In this document: one piece after another, positions 15,037 through 24,502 of the stretch | How the letters are laid out: each line of letters starts with the position of its first letter | Position numbering within the stretch: the first letter of the stretch is position 1 | Assembly: GCA_034408745.1 (NCBI GenBank) | Contig: JAWXCM010000286.1 | Span: 1-59,505 of the forward strand | DNA: 59,505 bases | Reading direction: 5' to 3' | From: JAWXCM01 sp034408745 | Lineage (GTDB): Bacteria > Acidobacteriota > Terriglobia > Bryobacterales > Bryobacteraceae | Notes under the pieces: generated by a model | What the model saw: only the letters and a program-made list of their open reading frames with translations | Databases searched by the model: none | What the model was told of the DNA's origin: nothing | Translations under genes and position numbers: made by a program

Positions 15037-17565
15037 TCAGCGCCGGCGCGCGATGGGCGGCAGCGGAGCGTCGTAGCCTTTGGCATCCCACCAGAGAATC
15101 TTGTTCAGTTCGCCCGAGGGCACGTCGTCGATTTCGTCCCAGTTCATCGCCGCCGAACGCCGTGCAGCCAGCAGCCGTTTGCCGCTCAGCGCTTTCAGCG
15201 GCGGGTTCATCGTATCCAGCGGAATCTTCGGAGTCAGCACTTCAATCCTGGCGGCTTCGGGCTTCGCCTGAAACACACTGGTCATCGACCGGGAATTCGC
15301 CAGATACCGGGTGCGAGGCTGAACCCGGAAAATCTCCTGGATGGAGCGAATCATGCTCCCCTGGGTGTAGAAATTCGAATCGAGCGCCTTGCGCCGGACG
15401 TGCGGACCAATCACCAGAGCCACCGTCCGATGACCGTCCACGTGATCGATACCGTCCTGCGCGTCGTCCTCCACCACGAAGATGACGGACTGCTGCCAGA
15501 AGCGACTCTTTGCAATACCGGCAACCATACGCCCGAGCGCGAGATCGTTGTCAGCCACCATCGCGGCGGGAGTCGGATTATCGGGCGTGGTACCGACGGT
15601 GTGGTCGCTGGTCATCGTAAATACGCTCAAATCGGGAGCCTTGCCCGATTTCTCCCATTTTGCGAGTTCATCGAGAAAGATATCGGCGCGAATCTGGTCC
15701 GGAATTCTCATCGAACTCGCGGGATAGCGCTTCACCATCAGGGGATCGAGCGCAGGAACACCGGCACGGGCGCCGACCGCATCGCGGTACGTTTTCTTTT
15801 TGTACATATCCCAGTACGTCTTCCAGGGAAGCAGTTCGTTCTCGTCGATGTCGACCGGACGCTGCGTGGCGGGATCCCAGCGCAGCGGCAGTGAAGTGGC
15901 GCCGAACAACTTCACGTCGAGCGGGCGAGGCGCGTTCTGCCAGAAGAAGCCCTGCGGCGATACCGTCAGCGCATCGGCCAGATTCCACGCGTAGCCCCGT
16001 GGAGCGCTCACCATGGCGCGCTCCACGTAGTCGCTGACAAATCCTTGCATCAGCCACTGGTGCCCGTCGAAACTAATGGAGCCGGAGTCGTAAAAATTGT
16101 CGAGTTGCACAAACTGCTCAGCCAGCGCGTGGTGATTGGGTGTGACGTCGCGTCCGTAGATGGCCAGTTTCGGGTCGTTGTTGCCGCGAGGCATATCGCC
16201 GAACACCTGGTCATAGGTTCGGTTTTCCTTAATGATCAGAAATGCGTGTCGAATGCCGAGGGACGCGAGGTTCTCGACGCCGCCCGCGGGAGTGAAGCGG
16301 GGCGCATTGGCAGCCTCCACAATCTCCGCTCCGGCGGCAAGTTGCGCGTCGGTCGGTTTGGTGATCCGGGCAAGCTGGCCTTCCCACTGGCGCGTATTGA
16401 AGTTGCCCTCGGCGCGCTGGTTGCCTCCCGTGCCTTTGACGCTGGCGACGCGGAGGTCGCCCTTGCTGTCCACCAGCAGTGCCACCGGAAACCAGCCGGT
16501 CGGCATGGCGCCCGCGGGCGTCCACGTAGTTCCCGATCCCTTTTTGAGCACAGACACGGAGTTGTCTCCTGCGGCCAGGACGTACAACCGGTCACCCTCC
16601 GGAGAGAAAGCCGAGGCAACCGGCTGGGCTCCGAACATGCCCGCCGGGCGAGTGGGGACGGCGACGTCCCGGGCTGCCAGGCTCTGCGTGTCGATTAGAG
16701 TAAGCGAATCGGAGTGGCCGTTAGCCACCACCAGGAGCGATCCGTCCGGGCTGAGGCTCAGCCCCGATGGCGCACGGCCGACTTCCACGTCCCGCACCAC
16801 CGCGAACGTGCGCAGGTCAATGACGCTGACTGTGCCGTTCAGTGTCGAGCCGGTGTTCGGGTCGACAGCGAGCATTGTCCCGGCGCTGTCGGCCTTCGAC
16901 TGACCCGCGGCGGGAGTGCGGCCACCACGGTTCGACACGTACAGCCGGTTGCGCTTCACATCCATCAGCACGCCGTGCGGCGCGAGGCCGACCGGTATTT
17001 CGCGCACAATGCGGCGGAACTGAGTGTCGATGACCGCGACACGCCCGGTCCGGCTGAGGGCGACATATGCCGATTTGCCGTCGGCACTGAACGCGATTCC
17101 TGTCGGGACCGGATGGCCCGTGAGTTCGATGCGCTCCAGCGTGGCGGATTTGGCCGATTCCTCCGGGAAGAGGATTACCACGCTGTCCGGCCCGTTGCGA
17201 GTGGCCTCACTGGCCCACACCTCGTCGGCACCCGGCCGGAATGCGAGACCTGTATACGACGTGGTTTTGGTCCGAATTTCCGCTCGCGGGGCGCCGGTGG
17301 CACCATCCCGCAACATTACAGAGGACTGACTCAGCACGGCCAGATACTTGCCTGCCGCATCGGTAGCCAGTTCCACCGGCCTGCCCCTGACGGCGAATGT
17401 GTCGCCCGCGGGGCGCAACAACTGGTTGGTCACGACAAGGTAATAATCGCCGGTCTGACGGCCCGCCAGAGCTGCTGAGGCAAGAACGGGAAAGATGTCC
17501 GTTCGCATCGCTGCGGCGAGGCAGAGCGACACGGCAAGTCCAGTGAGTAAGTATCCGAATCGCAT
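15037..17565 (-). CDS. YncE-type propeller/phosphoesterase bifunctional protein
   Basis: 842 residues from ATG 17565; a longer frame to 17649 exists but the signal sequence MRFGYLLTGLAVSLCLAAA starts here. Residues about 45-430 are beta-propeller repeats (LATDAAGKYLAVL, VSVIDLRTFAVV, GLSLSPDGSLLVVANG). From about 440 onward there is a phosphoesterase domain of the phospholipase C/acid phosphatase type: IKENRTYDQVFGDMP, DNFYDSGSISFDGHQW, MTSDHTVGTTPDNPTP and VVEDDAQDGIDHVDGHR. It is periplasmic, probably cleaving phosphate esters. A degraded paralogue lies at 56497-57062. It is divergent from the hybrid kinase, 67 bases apart. Confidence 0.85.
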   Translation of the reverse strand: MRFGYLLTGLAVSLCLAAAMRTDIFPVLASAALAGRQTGDYYLVVTNQLLRPAGDTFAVRGRPVELATDAAGKYLAVLSQSSVMLRDGATGAPRAEIRTKTTSYTGLAFRPGADEVWASEATRNGPDSVVILFPEESAKSATLERIELTGHPVPTGIAFSADGKSAYVALSRTGRVAVIDTQFRRIVREIPVGLAPHGVLMDVKRNRLYVSNRGGRTPAAGQSKADSAGTMLAVDPNTGSTLNGTVSVIDLRTFAVVRDVEVGRAPSGLSLSPDGSLLVVANGHSDSLTLIDTQSLAARDVAVPTRPAGMFGAQPVASAFSPEGDRLYVLAAGDNSVSVLKKGSGTTWTPAGAMPTGWFPVALLVDSKGDLRVASVKGTGGNQRAEGNFNTRQWEGQLARITKPTDAQLAAGAEIVEAANAPRFTPAGGVENLASLGIRHAFLIIKENRTYDQVFGDMPRGNNDPKLAIYGRDVTPNHHALAEQFVQLDNFYDSGSISFDGHQWLMQGFVSDYVERAMVSAPRGYAWNLADALTVSPQGFFWQNAPRPLDVKLFGATSLPLRWDPATQRPVDIDENELLPWKTYWDMYKKKTYRDAVGARAGVPALDPLMVKRYPASSMRIPDQIRADIFLDELAKWEKSGKAPDLSVFTMTSDHTVGTTPDNPTPAAMVADNDLALGRMVAGIAKSRFWQQSVIFVVEDDAQDGIDHVDGHRTVALVIGPHVRRKALDSNFYTQGSMIRSIQEIFRVQPRTRYLANSRSMTSVFQAKPEAARIEVLTPKIPLDTMNPPLKALSGKRLLAARRSAAMNWDEIDDVPSGELNKILWWDAKGYDAPLPPIARRR

Positions 17566-17632
17566 ATGATTGAAGAGACTTGATGATATCGCTATTGCGC
17601 CCTCGATTTGGACCGATAAGTTAAGGAGACGG

Positions 17633-20600
17633 ATGCCAGTCGCCGCCACCTTGTCAAAGCGCCGTAGAATATGGTCCGCCCTCGCAGGACTGATGATATT
17701 TTCTGGTCTGGCCGGATGGTTCTACTGGCAGAAATACGATATTCGCCACCTGCGCGCCGGGTTCACCAATTACCAGCCGTACCTGCTTATTTCCCCATCG
17801 GGCGAACCCTATGGTTTTGCGGTCGACGTGATGACCGAAGCGGCGCGACGCGCCGGGATTTCTCTGGAATGGGTGGCAATTCCCGACGGTGACTTCGAAA
17901 AAGCATTCCGCGAATCGAAAATCGACCTGCATCCGATAGTCGTTGTCACCAAACGTCGACGCCAGGAACTCCATCTCAGTCCCGCCTGGTGGGATACCAG
18001 CATGGCCCTGGTATCCCGTCGCGGGCAACCATTGCGAACGGTAAATGAGACAGCGGGCCGAAAAGTGGGGATCCGTAACCTGACTCTCATCCGGGCTCTG
18101 GCGCCGACGTTGTTGCCAGGTGCCGAGATAGAGATTCTGGGTGACGTTCCGGATCTGTTTTCAGGATTGTGTGCGAAGCGCGTGGATGCCCTGCTGGTGG
18201 ATGCGCGGTCCCTGCAAACCACCGCGTTCGAGAATCCGGAACGGCTCTGCCAGGGAATTACCGTAACGCCGCTGAGCCAGGCCGATTTCCAGTTTGCCAG
18301 CGCGTCCCGGCGTGAAGTGGCGTTTGCCGCGGACCGTATCTACAGGCAGATAGGGCAACTGGAGCTGGAAGGCGATGTGCTGCGTACCGCCGAGCGCTGG
18401 CGCCTGTTCGCCCCGTTTCAGCACAATCGTGTCCGGCAGGTGCTGGAGAATCGATTCCTGTGGCGGATGTTCTACGGGTTGGGCGGCGCGCTCCTGATTC
18501 TGCTGGCGGTGAACTACTGGCACCTCCGGCGTACGAGACGGGCGCAGCGGGCGGCTGAGGAATCCGAACGGCGCTTCCATGCCTTCATGGGCAATACCCC
18601 TGCAATGGCCTTCATGACCGATTTGTCAGGGCGGTTGGTGTACTGCAATCAAACCTTTTTAAACACGCTCGGTTCGGAACACGTGAACACGTGGTCCTTC
18701 CGGCTGAGCAGCCTGTTCGAACGCAAGACGGGTTCCCACGAGGGCGAAACGAGCGACGCGGCGGTGGTGGAGATCCCGGACCGCGACAACGCAGCGCGCC
18801 AGTGGCTGACGCTCCGCTTCCCGTTCACTTCGGCTGACGGTTCGCAGATGTATGGCTGGACGGCGATCGACACTACGGACCGGGCCAGAACCGAGGAGGC
18901 GCTGCGGAAACAGCAGGAACTGTTCCGCAACGTGGTGCAGTCGGCGTCGGAAATCATCTACCGGACGGATGTCGAGGGCAGGCTCACGTTCTGCAATCAG
19001 AGCGCCCAGATGGTGACGGGCTACTCCGAACCCGAGTTACTGGGGAGCGACGGAATGAACCTGGTGCGGCAAGACCACCGCAACCGCGTACGCCGCCACA
19101 CCATGCTGCGCCGCAATCTGCGCGTGGCACCGGAAGTCGAGTTCGAAATGCCCGTCGTGACCAAAAACGGGCAGGACCGGTGGTGGCGGCAGAGCGTCCA
19201 GCCAATCATTGAAGAAGACAAGTTGACGGGGTTTCAGTGCATTGCGCGCGATGTGACAGAACTGCGCCTTGCCGAGCATGAGCAGCGGCAGACCGAAGCA
19301 AGGTACCGGGCACTGTTCGAGGACGCCCCGGTGGCGCTCCACGAAATCGACGCGAAAGGCATCATGCGCCGGGTGAACGCAGCCGAATGCATGCTGATGG
19401 GCCGATCTCCGGAGCAGATCCTGGGCCAGCCAGCCTGGGCGCTGGTTCGGGAGTCCGAACGCAGCCGGGCCAGTGTCCTGAACAAACTGGCGGGCCGCCA
19501 GCCTCTTCAGGTGTTTCTGAGACATTATGATCTGCCTGACGGACGCATCGTCACTGCGGAAGTGCATGAGAACTTCATTCTTGATCCCGATGGCAGGATC
19601 GCGGGCATCCGTTCCTGTCTTCTGGATGTCACGGAACGAGAGCAGGCACTGAAGCGACTGGAAGAGTACGCCGAGCAACTGCGTACGGCCAGAGATGCGG
19701 CCGAAGCCGCGGCGCGAGCCAAGAGCGAGTTCCTGGCGACCATGAGCCATGAGATTCGAACCCCGATGAATGGAGTCATCGGCATGACGGGGCTGCTCGC
19801 GGACACCCAGCTGACCGAGCCCCAGCGGGAGATGCTGCAGATTATTCGATCTTCCGGAGAAGCGCTGCTGTCTGTGATCAATGACATCCTCGACTACTCG
19901 AAGATTGAGGCGGGCAAGCTGGAACTGGAATCGGCGAGTTTCGACCTGAAGACTCTGCTGGAAGATGCCGTCGACATCGTTGCCGGGGCGGCCGCGAGCA
20001 AGGGACTGGAACTGCATCTTTTGGTGGATCCTCTACTGCCGGGAACGGTTCGCGGCGATGCAAACCGGCTTCGGCAGATCCTGCTGAACCTGCTCGGAAA
20101 CGCGGTCAAGTTCACCGACAAGGGCGAGGTGATGTGCAGCGCCATTGTCGATTCACTCGGGGAAGAACACGTTGACCTGCTGTTCGCAGTCAAGGACACC
20201 GGCATTGGCATTGCGCCCGACAAAATTCCGACTCTGTTTGAGAGCTTCACCCAGGCGGATTCGTCCACCACGCGCAAGTATGGCGGCACCGGGCTCGGCC
20301 TTGCGATTTGTCGGCGCCTGGCGCAGATGATGGGCGGCAACGTCGGCGCGGAGAGTACGCCTGGCGACGGCAGCACATTTTGGCTGCGTGTACGGCTGCC
20401 CCTGGGAGACGCAGAAGCGGCAACGGTCGTGCCGGTGCCACTTTCGGGCGTAAGGGTGCTGGTTGTGGACGATCATCCGACGAATCGCCTGATTCTGATG
20501 CATCAACTCAGAAAAGCGGGAGCGGTGCCTGTCACGGTGGAAAGCGGTGAGGAAGCGCTGAGGGCGCTGAAGAACGGCACTTCCTTCGATATCGCTGTCC

Positions 20601-21256
20601 TCGACATGCAAATGCCTGGGATGGACGGACTGATGCTGGCAAAGGCGGTTCGCAACCAGCACCCCGATTCGAGCCTGAAGGTGGTGATGCTGACATCAAT
20701 GGGCGACGTCGGGATGGGCAGCAGCTTAGGGCCGGCGGTGGACGCCTGCCTGACGAAGCCGGTGCGCGAGTCCGTCCTCATCGCCTGCCTCGAACGGGTT
20801 CACGGGCACAAGCGGGCCGCAATGGAGGATTCGCCGGTGGCCGCCGAGTTGCATGAGGGTCCCGCGATTCGCGTTCTGGTAGCCGAGGACCACAAGGTCA
20901 ACCAGCGTGTTGCCGAGTTCATGCTGAGTCGCCTCGGTTGCGCGACGCACATCGTGGAGAACGGCGAGCAGGCGGTCGAGGCCTGTTCCCGCGGATCGTA
21001 TGACCTTATCCTGATGGACTGCCAGATGCCGGTCATGGATGGGTTCGAGGCCACGCGGCGCATCCGTGCACTGAGCGGAGCCGCGGCACGGACGCCGATC
21101 ATCGCTCTTACGGCGAATGCCATGGACGGTGAGCGTGAACGGTGCCTGGACGCGGGTATGGACGATTACCTCGCCAAGCCGATCAAGCTTGACTCGCTGG
21201 AAGAGAAGGTGTCCGCGTGGGCCGGGCGCACCCCGGTTGCAACCCGGCCAGCGTGA
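17633..21256 (+). CDS. BvgS-like hybrid sensor histidine kinase with two receivers
   Basis: 1207 residues from ATG 17633, preceded by AAGGAG four bases away; a TTG 63 bases upstream is less likely. Order: TM1 at about 13-32, a periplasmic solute-binding-type sensor (about 40-270, YQPYLLISPSGEPYGF), TM2 near 280-300, three PAS domains, HisKA with MSHEIRTPMNGV and His706, ATPase (NAVKFTDKG, GGTGLGLAI), then two receivers with Asp991 (LDMQMPGMDG) and Asp1129 (MDCQMPVMDG). No HPt domain follows, so phosphate transfer needs a separate partner. The sensor resembles amino-acid-type binding proteins. The divergent YncE/phosphoesterase is a candidate target or sensing partner. Confidence 0.9.
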   Translation: MPVAATLSKRRRIWSALAGLMIFSGLAGWFYWQKYDIRHLRAGFTNYQPYLLISPSGEPYGFAVDVMTEAARRAGISLEWVAIPDGDFEKAFRESKIDLHPIVVVTKRRRQELHLSPAWWDTSMALVSRRGQPLRTVNETAGRKVGIRNLTLIRALAPTLLPGAEIEILGDVPDLFSGLCAKRVDALLVDARSLQTTAFENPERLCQGITVTPLSQADFQFASASRREVAFAADRIYRQIGQLELEGDVLRTAERWRLFAPFQHNRVRQVLENRFLWRMFYGLGGALLILLAVNYWHLRRTRRAQRAAEESERRFHAFMGNTPAMAFMTDLSGRLVYCNQTFLNTLGSEHVNTWSFRLSSLFERKTGSHEGETSDAAVVEIPDRDNAARQWLTLRFPFTSADGSQMYGWTAIDTTDRARTEEALRKQQELFRNVVQSASEIIYRTDVEGRLTFCNQSAQMVTGYSEPELLGSDGMNLVRQDHRNRVRRHTMLRRNLRVAPEVEFEMPVVTKNGQDRWWRQSVQPIIEEDKLTGFQCIARDVTELRLAEHEQRQTEARYRALFEDAPVALHEIDAKGIMRRVNAAECMLMGRSPEQILGQPAWALVRESERSRASVLNKLAGRQPLQVFLRHYDLPDGRIVTAEVHENFILDPDGRIAGIRSCLLDVTEREQALKRLEEYAEQLRTARDAAEAAARAKSEFLATMSHEIRTPMNGVIGMTGLLADTQLTEPQREMLQIIRSSGEALLSVINDILDYSKIEAGKLELESASFDLKTLLEDAVDIVAGAAASKGLELHLLVDPLLPGTVRGDANRLRQILLNLLGNAVKFTDKGEVMCSAIVDSLGEEHVDLLFAVKDTGIGIAPDKIPTLFESFTQADSSTTRKYGGTGLGLAICRRLAQMMGGNVGAESTPGDGSTFWLRVRLPLGDAEAATVVPVPLSGVRVLVVDDHPTNRLILMHQLRKAGAVPVTVESGEEALRALKNGTSFDIAVLDMQMPGMDGLMLAKAVRNQHPDSSLKVVMLTSMGDVGMGSSLGPAVDACLTKPVRESVLIACLERVHGHKRAAMEDSPVAAELHEGPAIRVLVAEDHKVNQRVAEFMLSRLGCATHIVENGEQAVEACSRGSYDLILMDCQMPVMDGFEATRRIRALSGAAARTPIIALTANAMDGERERCLDAGMDDYLAKPIKLDSLEEKVSAWAGRTPVATRPA

Positions 21257-21483
21257 AGTCTGCGCGATTTGCCCAGGTGCGCGGGGTGACGTCGCCCAGC
21301 TCTGGTACGATCCTGCCGCTCGGGTTCGCCGGAAACCTCCCGCCTGCTCATCGCCCGTCCGGGTGGCGGATGCTCTGCTGACACTCCCTGCTCTGGCGGC
21401 TGTCGTCAGCATGGCTCTGCAGTAGCTCTGCGGACCGTCGAAACGCCTGTAGAAAAATTCAACAGTCGGCCCCGCAAACGGTT

Positions 21484-21520
21484 GGTCCTGAACGTGCAAT
21501 TTGCATTGGCGCACAGGACC
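21484..21520 (+). promoter_or_regulatory. leader hairpin before nuoC enclosing its Shine-Dalgarno
   Basis: GGTCCTG (21484-21490) pairs perfectly with CAGGACC (21514-21520). AGGA inside the 3' arm is the only ribosome-binding-like element, eight bases before ATG 21527. Inference: translation of the operon's first gene may depend on opening this stem. The 270-base gap before nuoC holds no other gene that I can support. Confidence 0.45.
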
Positions 21521-21526
21521 CGACCT

Positions 21527-22057
21527 ATGAATCCCAAGCCGCCAGCCGCGATGCAAACCACGCCGTGGGAGAGCGAGCTCACCTCGCGCCTGACCGAAAG
21601 ATATGGCCAGGCCATCTCCGAGTTCTCCGCCTACCTTGGCCAGAACTTCCTTATTGCGGAACCAGATGCAGTCCCTGACCTCCTCGAATTCCTTCGCGAT
21701 GAGGAGGAGTTCGACATGCTTACCGACCTCACTGCGGTGCATTTTCCGAAACGCGAAGAGCAGTTTGAGATCGTCTACATCCTCTACAGTTTTTCGCAGA
21801 ACGTACGTCTTCGGGTGAAAACCCGCATAAAAGAGGGGCAGAAGCCCCAAACTGTCGTGCCCGTCCATCCCACCGCCAACTGGATGGAGCGCGAGGTATA
21901 TGACATGTTCGGCATCGAATTCGCCGGGCACCCCGACCTCCGCCGCATCCTCATGCCGGACGACTGGACGGGGCACCCGATGCGCCGCGACTCGGCACTT
22001 TCAAACATGGACGAGCGCTGGGTTCAGGAGAACCTCGGCATCGAAAGCGGGCACTAG
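21527..22057 (+). CDS. nuoC: NADH-quinone oxidoreductase subunit C
   Basis: 176 residues from ATG 21527; an upstream in-frame GTG/TTG-type extension to 21482 would run through the leader hairpin. Family markers are EEFDMLTDLTAVHFPK, FEIVYILYSF and the signature PVHPTANWMEREVYDMFGI, then FAGHPDLRRILMPDDW. It is the 30-kDa subunit of the peripheral arm of complex I and contacts NuoD. It opens the operon; nuoA and nuoB, which normally precede it, are not here. Confidence 0.93.
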   Translation: MNPKPPAAMQTTPWESELTSRLTERYGQAISEFSAYLGQNFLIAEPDAVPDLLEFLRDEEEFDMLTDLTAVHFPKREEQFEIVYILYSFSQNVRLRVKTRIKEGQKPQTVVPVHPTANWMEREVYDMFGIEFAGHPDLRRILMPDDWTGHPMRRDSALSNMDERWVQENLGIESGH

Positions 22058-22060
22058 CGC

Positions 22061-23179
22061 ATGACACAAACCGCTGAAACGTATCTCGACAAGACCGAAC
22101 TGGTCCTGAATATGGGTCCGCAGCACCCGTCTACACATGGCGTGCTGCGCGTAATTCTGAAGCTCGATGGTGAGACCGTCAATGGCACCGACTGCGTCAT
22201 CGGCTACCTGCATCGCGGCATTGAAAAACTGGCTGAGGCGCGCACCTACCCCGGGTTTGCACCCTACGTCGACCGCCTCGACTACATCGCCGCTGTCTCC
22301 AACTCCATGGCGTACTGTCTGACCGTGGAGAAACTCATCGGCGCTGAGGTTCCGGCACGCGCCCAGGCCGTCCGCGTCATCCTCACGGAGTTGAACCGAA
22401 TTGCGAGCCACCTCCTGTGGCTTGGCACGCACGCGCTCGACATCGGCGCCATCACGCCGCTGTTTCTGACGATGCGCGAACGGGAATTCGTTCTCGATAT
22501 TTACGAACGATACTTCGGCGCGCGGCTGACCACACATGCGTTCCGTATCGGCGGCCTCCCCCGCGATATCTACGACGGCTTTCAGAAGGACGTGCTCGAT
22601 TTCTGCGATTACTTCATCCCCAAGGTCGACGAATACGCGCAGTTGCTCACCGGGAATCGGATCTGGGTGGACCGTCTGACCGGCGTCGGCGTGCTCAACG
22701 TGGCCGACTGCAAGGCCTACGGCGTCACCGGCCCCATGATCCGCGCGGCCGGACTGGCGTGGGATTTGCGCAAAGCATTGCCCTACAGCGGCTATGAGCA
22801 GTACGACTTCAACATCCCGACCTGCGAGAACGGCGATACCTTCGACCGCTACATCGTTCGCATGGAAGAGATGCGCGAGTCAGTGAAAATCTGCCGCCAG
22901 GCGGTGGCGAATCTGCCGGATGGTCCGGTTATGGGCAAAGTGGCTCGCGTGCTGAAACCGCCCATCGGCGAGGCATACGTGGGTATTGAAGCGCCGAAAG
23001 GCGAACTTGGTTTCTACATCGTCAGCGACGGCACCACCAACCCGTACCGGGTGCGTGTGCGGCCGCCTTCATTCATCAACCTCCAGGCGCTGGACAAAAT
23101 GTCGAAGGGCGCTCTGGTGGCGGATCTGGTAGCAATTATTGGAACTCTCGACATCGTTCTTGGCGAGGTGGACAGATGA
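22061..23179 (+). CDS. nuoD: NADH-quinone oxidoreductase subunit D
   Basis: 372 residues, three bases after nuoC. It has the 49-kDa/NiFe-hydrogenase-like signature LNMGPQHPSTHGVLRVIL, GYLHRGIEKLAE, RIASHLLWLGTHALD and the C-terminal YRVRVRPPSFINLQAL. This subunit helps form the quinone site near cluster N2. The ATG/TGA overlap with nuoI (23176-23179) indicates coupled translation. Confidence 0.95.
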   Translation: MTQTAETYLDKTELVLNMGPQHPSTHGVLRVILKLDGETVNGTDCVIGYLHRGIEKLAEARTYPGFAPYVDRLDYIAAVSNSMAYCLTVEKLIGAEVPARAQAVRVILTELNRIASHLLWLGTHALDIGAITPLFLTMREREFVLDIYERYFGARLTTHAFRIGGLPRDIYDGFQKDVLDFCDYFIPKVDEYAQLLTGNRIWVDRLTGVGVLNVADCKAYGVTGPMIRAAGLAWDLRKALPYSGYEQYDFNIPTCENGDTFDRYIVRMEEMRESVKICRQAVANLPDGPVMGKVARVLKPPIGEAYVGIEAPKGELGFYIVSDGTTNPYRVRVRPPSFINLQALDKMSKGALVADLVAIIGTLDIVLGEVDR

Positions 23180-23637
23180 ACTGGAACAAACTCATCCGAA
23201 CTGTTTTCCTGGTGGACCTTTTTCAGGGACTCGCGGTCACATTCCGCAACCAGAATCCGAAGAACATCGTGACTGAGCAGTACCCGGCACAGCGGCCCAC
23301 AATCGCACCGCAATTCCGCGGGGCTCCGGTGCTGAACATGAATCCGGAGACTGGAGAAACGCTGTGCAACGCGTGCGGCCTCTGTGCTCTGAGCTGTCCG
23401 GAAAAACTAATTGTCGTTAAAAGTGAGCGAGACGAGGCCACGAAGAAGAAAGTCCTCACGGAATTTACGTTCGACACCTCACGCTGTATGTTCTGTGGCA
23501 TCTGCGAAGAAGCCTGCCAGAGCGACGCGATCGAGTTGTCTAAAGCATTCGAAATGGCCTCTTACTCGCGCGATGGCCAGGTATGGGACCGCAAGAAGCT
23601 GGAGGACGGACACCATCCGCCCCAGTTCAAGGCCTAA
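23176..23637 (+). CDS. nuoI: NADH-quinone oxidoreductase subunit I (two 4Fe-4S clusters)
   Basis: 153 residues, ferredoxin-like. The first cluster motif is CNACGLCALSCP and the second CMFCGICEEAC, which bind clusters N6a and N6b between the electron-input module and NuoB. The final Pro of the second motif is replaced by Gln. An N-terminal amphipathic stretch, VFLVDLFQGLAVTFR, is typical. It starts inside the nuoD stop codon. A gap of 22 bases with AGGGAG leads to nuoJ. Confidence 0.94.
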   Translation: MNWNKLIRTVFLVDLFQGLAVTFRNQNPKNIVTEQYPAQRPTIAPQFRGAPVLNMNPETGETLCNACGLCALSCPEKLIVVKSERDEATKKKVLTEFTFDTSRCMFCGICEEACQSDAIELSKAFEMASYSRDGQVWDRKKLEDGHHPPQFKA

Positions 23638-23659
23638 TCTTTAGGGAGCAATCAAACCC

Positions 23660-24187
23660 GTGCTCGACACCATGTTCTTCTACATTTTCGCGCTGCTCAC
23701 GCTGGGTGGAGGCATCCTCACCATCACGCGCCGCAACGCGGTACACAGCGCCATCGCGCTGATTGTTTCCCTGCTCGGCGTGGCAGGTCTCTACCTGCTG
23801 CAGCAGGCCGAGTTCCTGTTCGCCGTGCAGATCGTGCTCTACATCGGCGGCATCATGGTGCTGTTCCTGTTCGTCATCATGCTGGTCAACCTGGACGAAG
23901 CCGCCAAACAGGCGCAGTTCAACGGGGCGTGGGCCGTGTGTCTGGCGTGTCTGGTGGGCATAGGCGCGGAGGTCTGGTGGTTCGTCAGCCGCTCCTCTTC
24001 CATGGCCGCATGGCACAAGCCGCTGGCATCGGTCGCCGCAGCGGTCAAAGGATCCGGCAACACAGAACGCATCGCCGACAGCCTGTTCAGCGAATACCTG
24101 TTGCCCTTTGAAGTGGCGTCCGTGCTGCTGCTGGTGGCAGTGGTCGGCTCGGTCTTCATGGCTCGCAAGGAAAGCCCCCAGGAGTAG
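23660..24187 (+). CDS. nuoJ: NADH-quinone oxidoreductase subunit J
   Basis: 175 residues, five membrane segments. The characteristic NAVHSAIALIVSLLGVAGLY and QAEFLFAVQIVLYIGGIMVL segments are present, with the conserved bulged third helix region. It belongs to the membrane arm. The start is GTG 23660 after AGGGAG; ATG 23672 is an alternative four codons later. SD-like AGGAG at its end serves nuoK, which starts six bases after the stop. Confidence 0.92.
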   Translation: MLDTMFFYIFALLTLGGGILTITRRNAVHSAIALIVSLLGVAGLYLLQQAEFLFAVQIVLYIGGIMVLFLFVIMLVNLDEAAKQAQFNGAWAVCLACLVGIGAEVWWFVSRSSSMAAWHKPLASVAAAVKGSGNTERIADSLFSEYLLPFEVASVLLLVAVVGSVFMARKESPQE

Positions 24188-24193
24188 CGAAAT

Positions 24194-24502
24194 ATGCAGT
24201 CAATCACAACGATGCACTACGTCGTGCTGGCAGGGGCTCTGTTCCTCATCGGGACCATGGGCGTGCTAACCCGCCGCAACATTGTCATCATTCTCATGTC
24301 GATTGAGCTGATCCTCAATGCCGTCAACATCAACCTGGTCACGTTCTCACGCATGTACGGCGGGGTGCAGGGTCAGGTGTTCGCGATCTTCGTTATCGCG
24401 CTCGCAGTGGCCGAAGCCGCTGTCGGACTCGGCATCCTGATTGCGATGTTCCGCAACAAAGGCACAGTGCTTGCAGACGAGGTGGACCTCCTCAAATGGT
24501 AG
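24194..24502 (+). CDS. nuoK: NADH-quinone oxidoreductase subunit K
   Basis: 102 residues, three membrane helices, normal for NuoK. It has GVLTRRNIVIILMSIELILNA with the proton-channel Glu in helix 2, and VAEAAVGLGILIAMFR with a second conserved Glu in helix 3. The stop TAG overlaps the nuoL start by seven bases (24496-24502). Confidence 0.94.
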   Translation: MQSITTMHYVVLAGALFLIGTMGVLTRRNIVIILMSIELILNAVNINLVTFSRMYGGVQGQVFAIFVIALAVAEAAVGLGILIAMFRNKGTVLADEVDLLKW

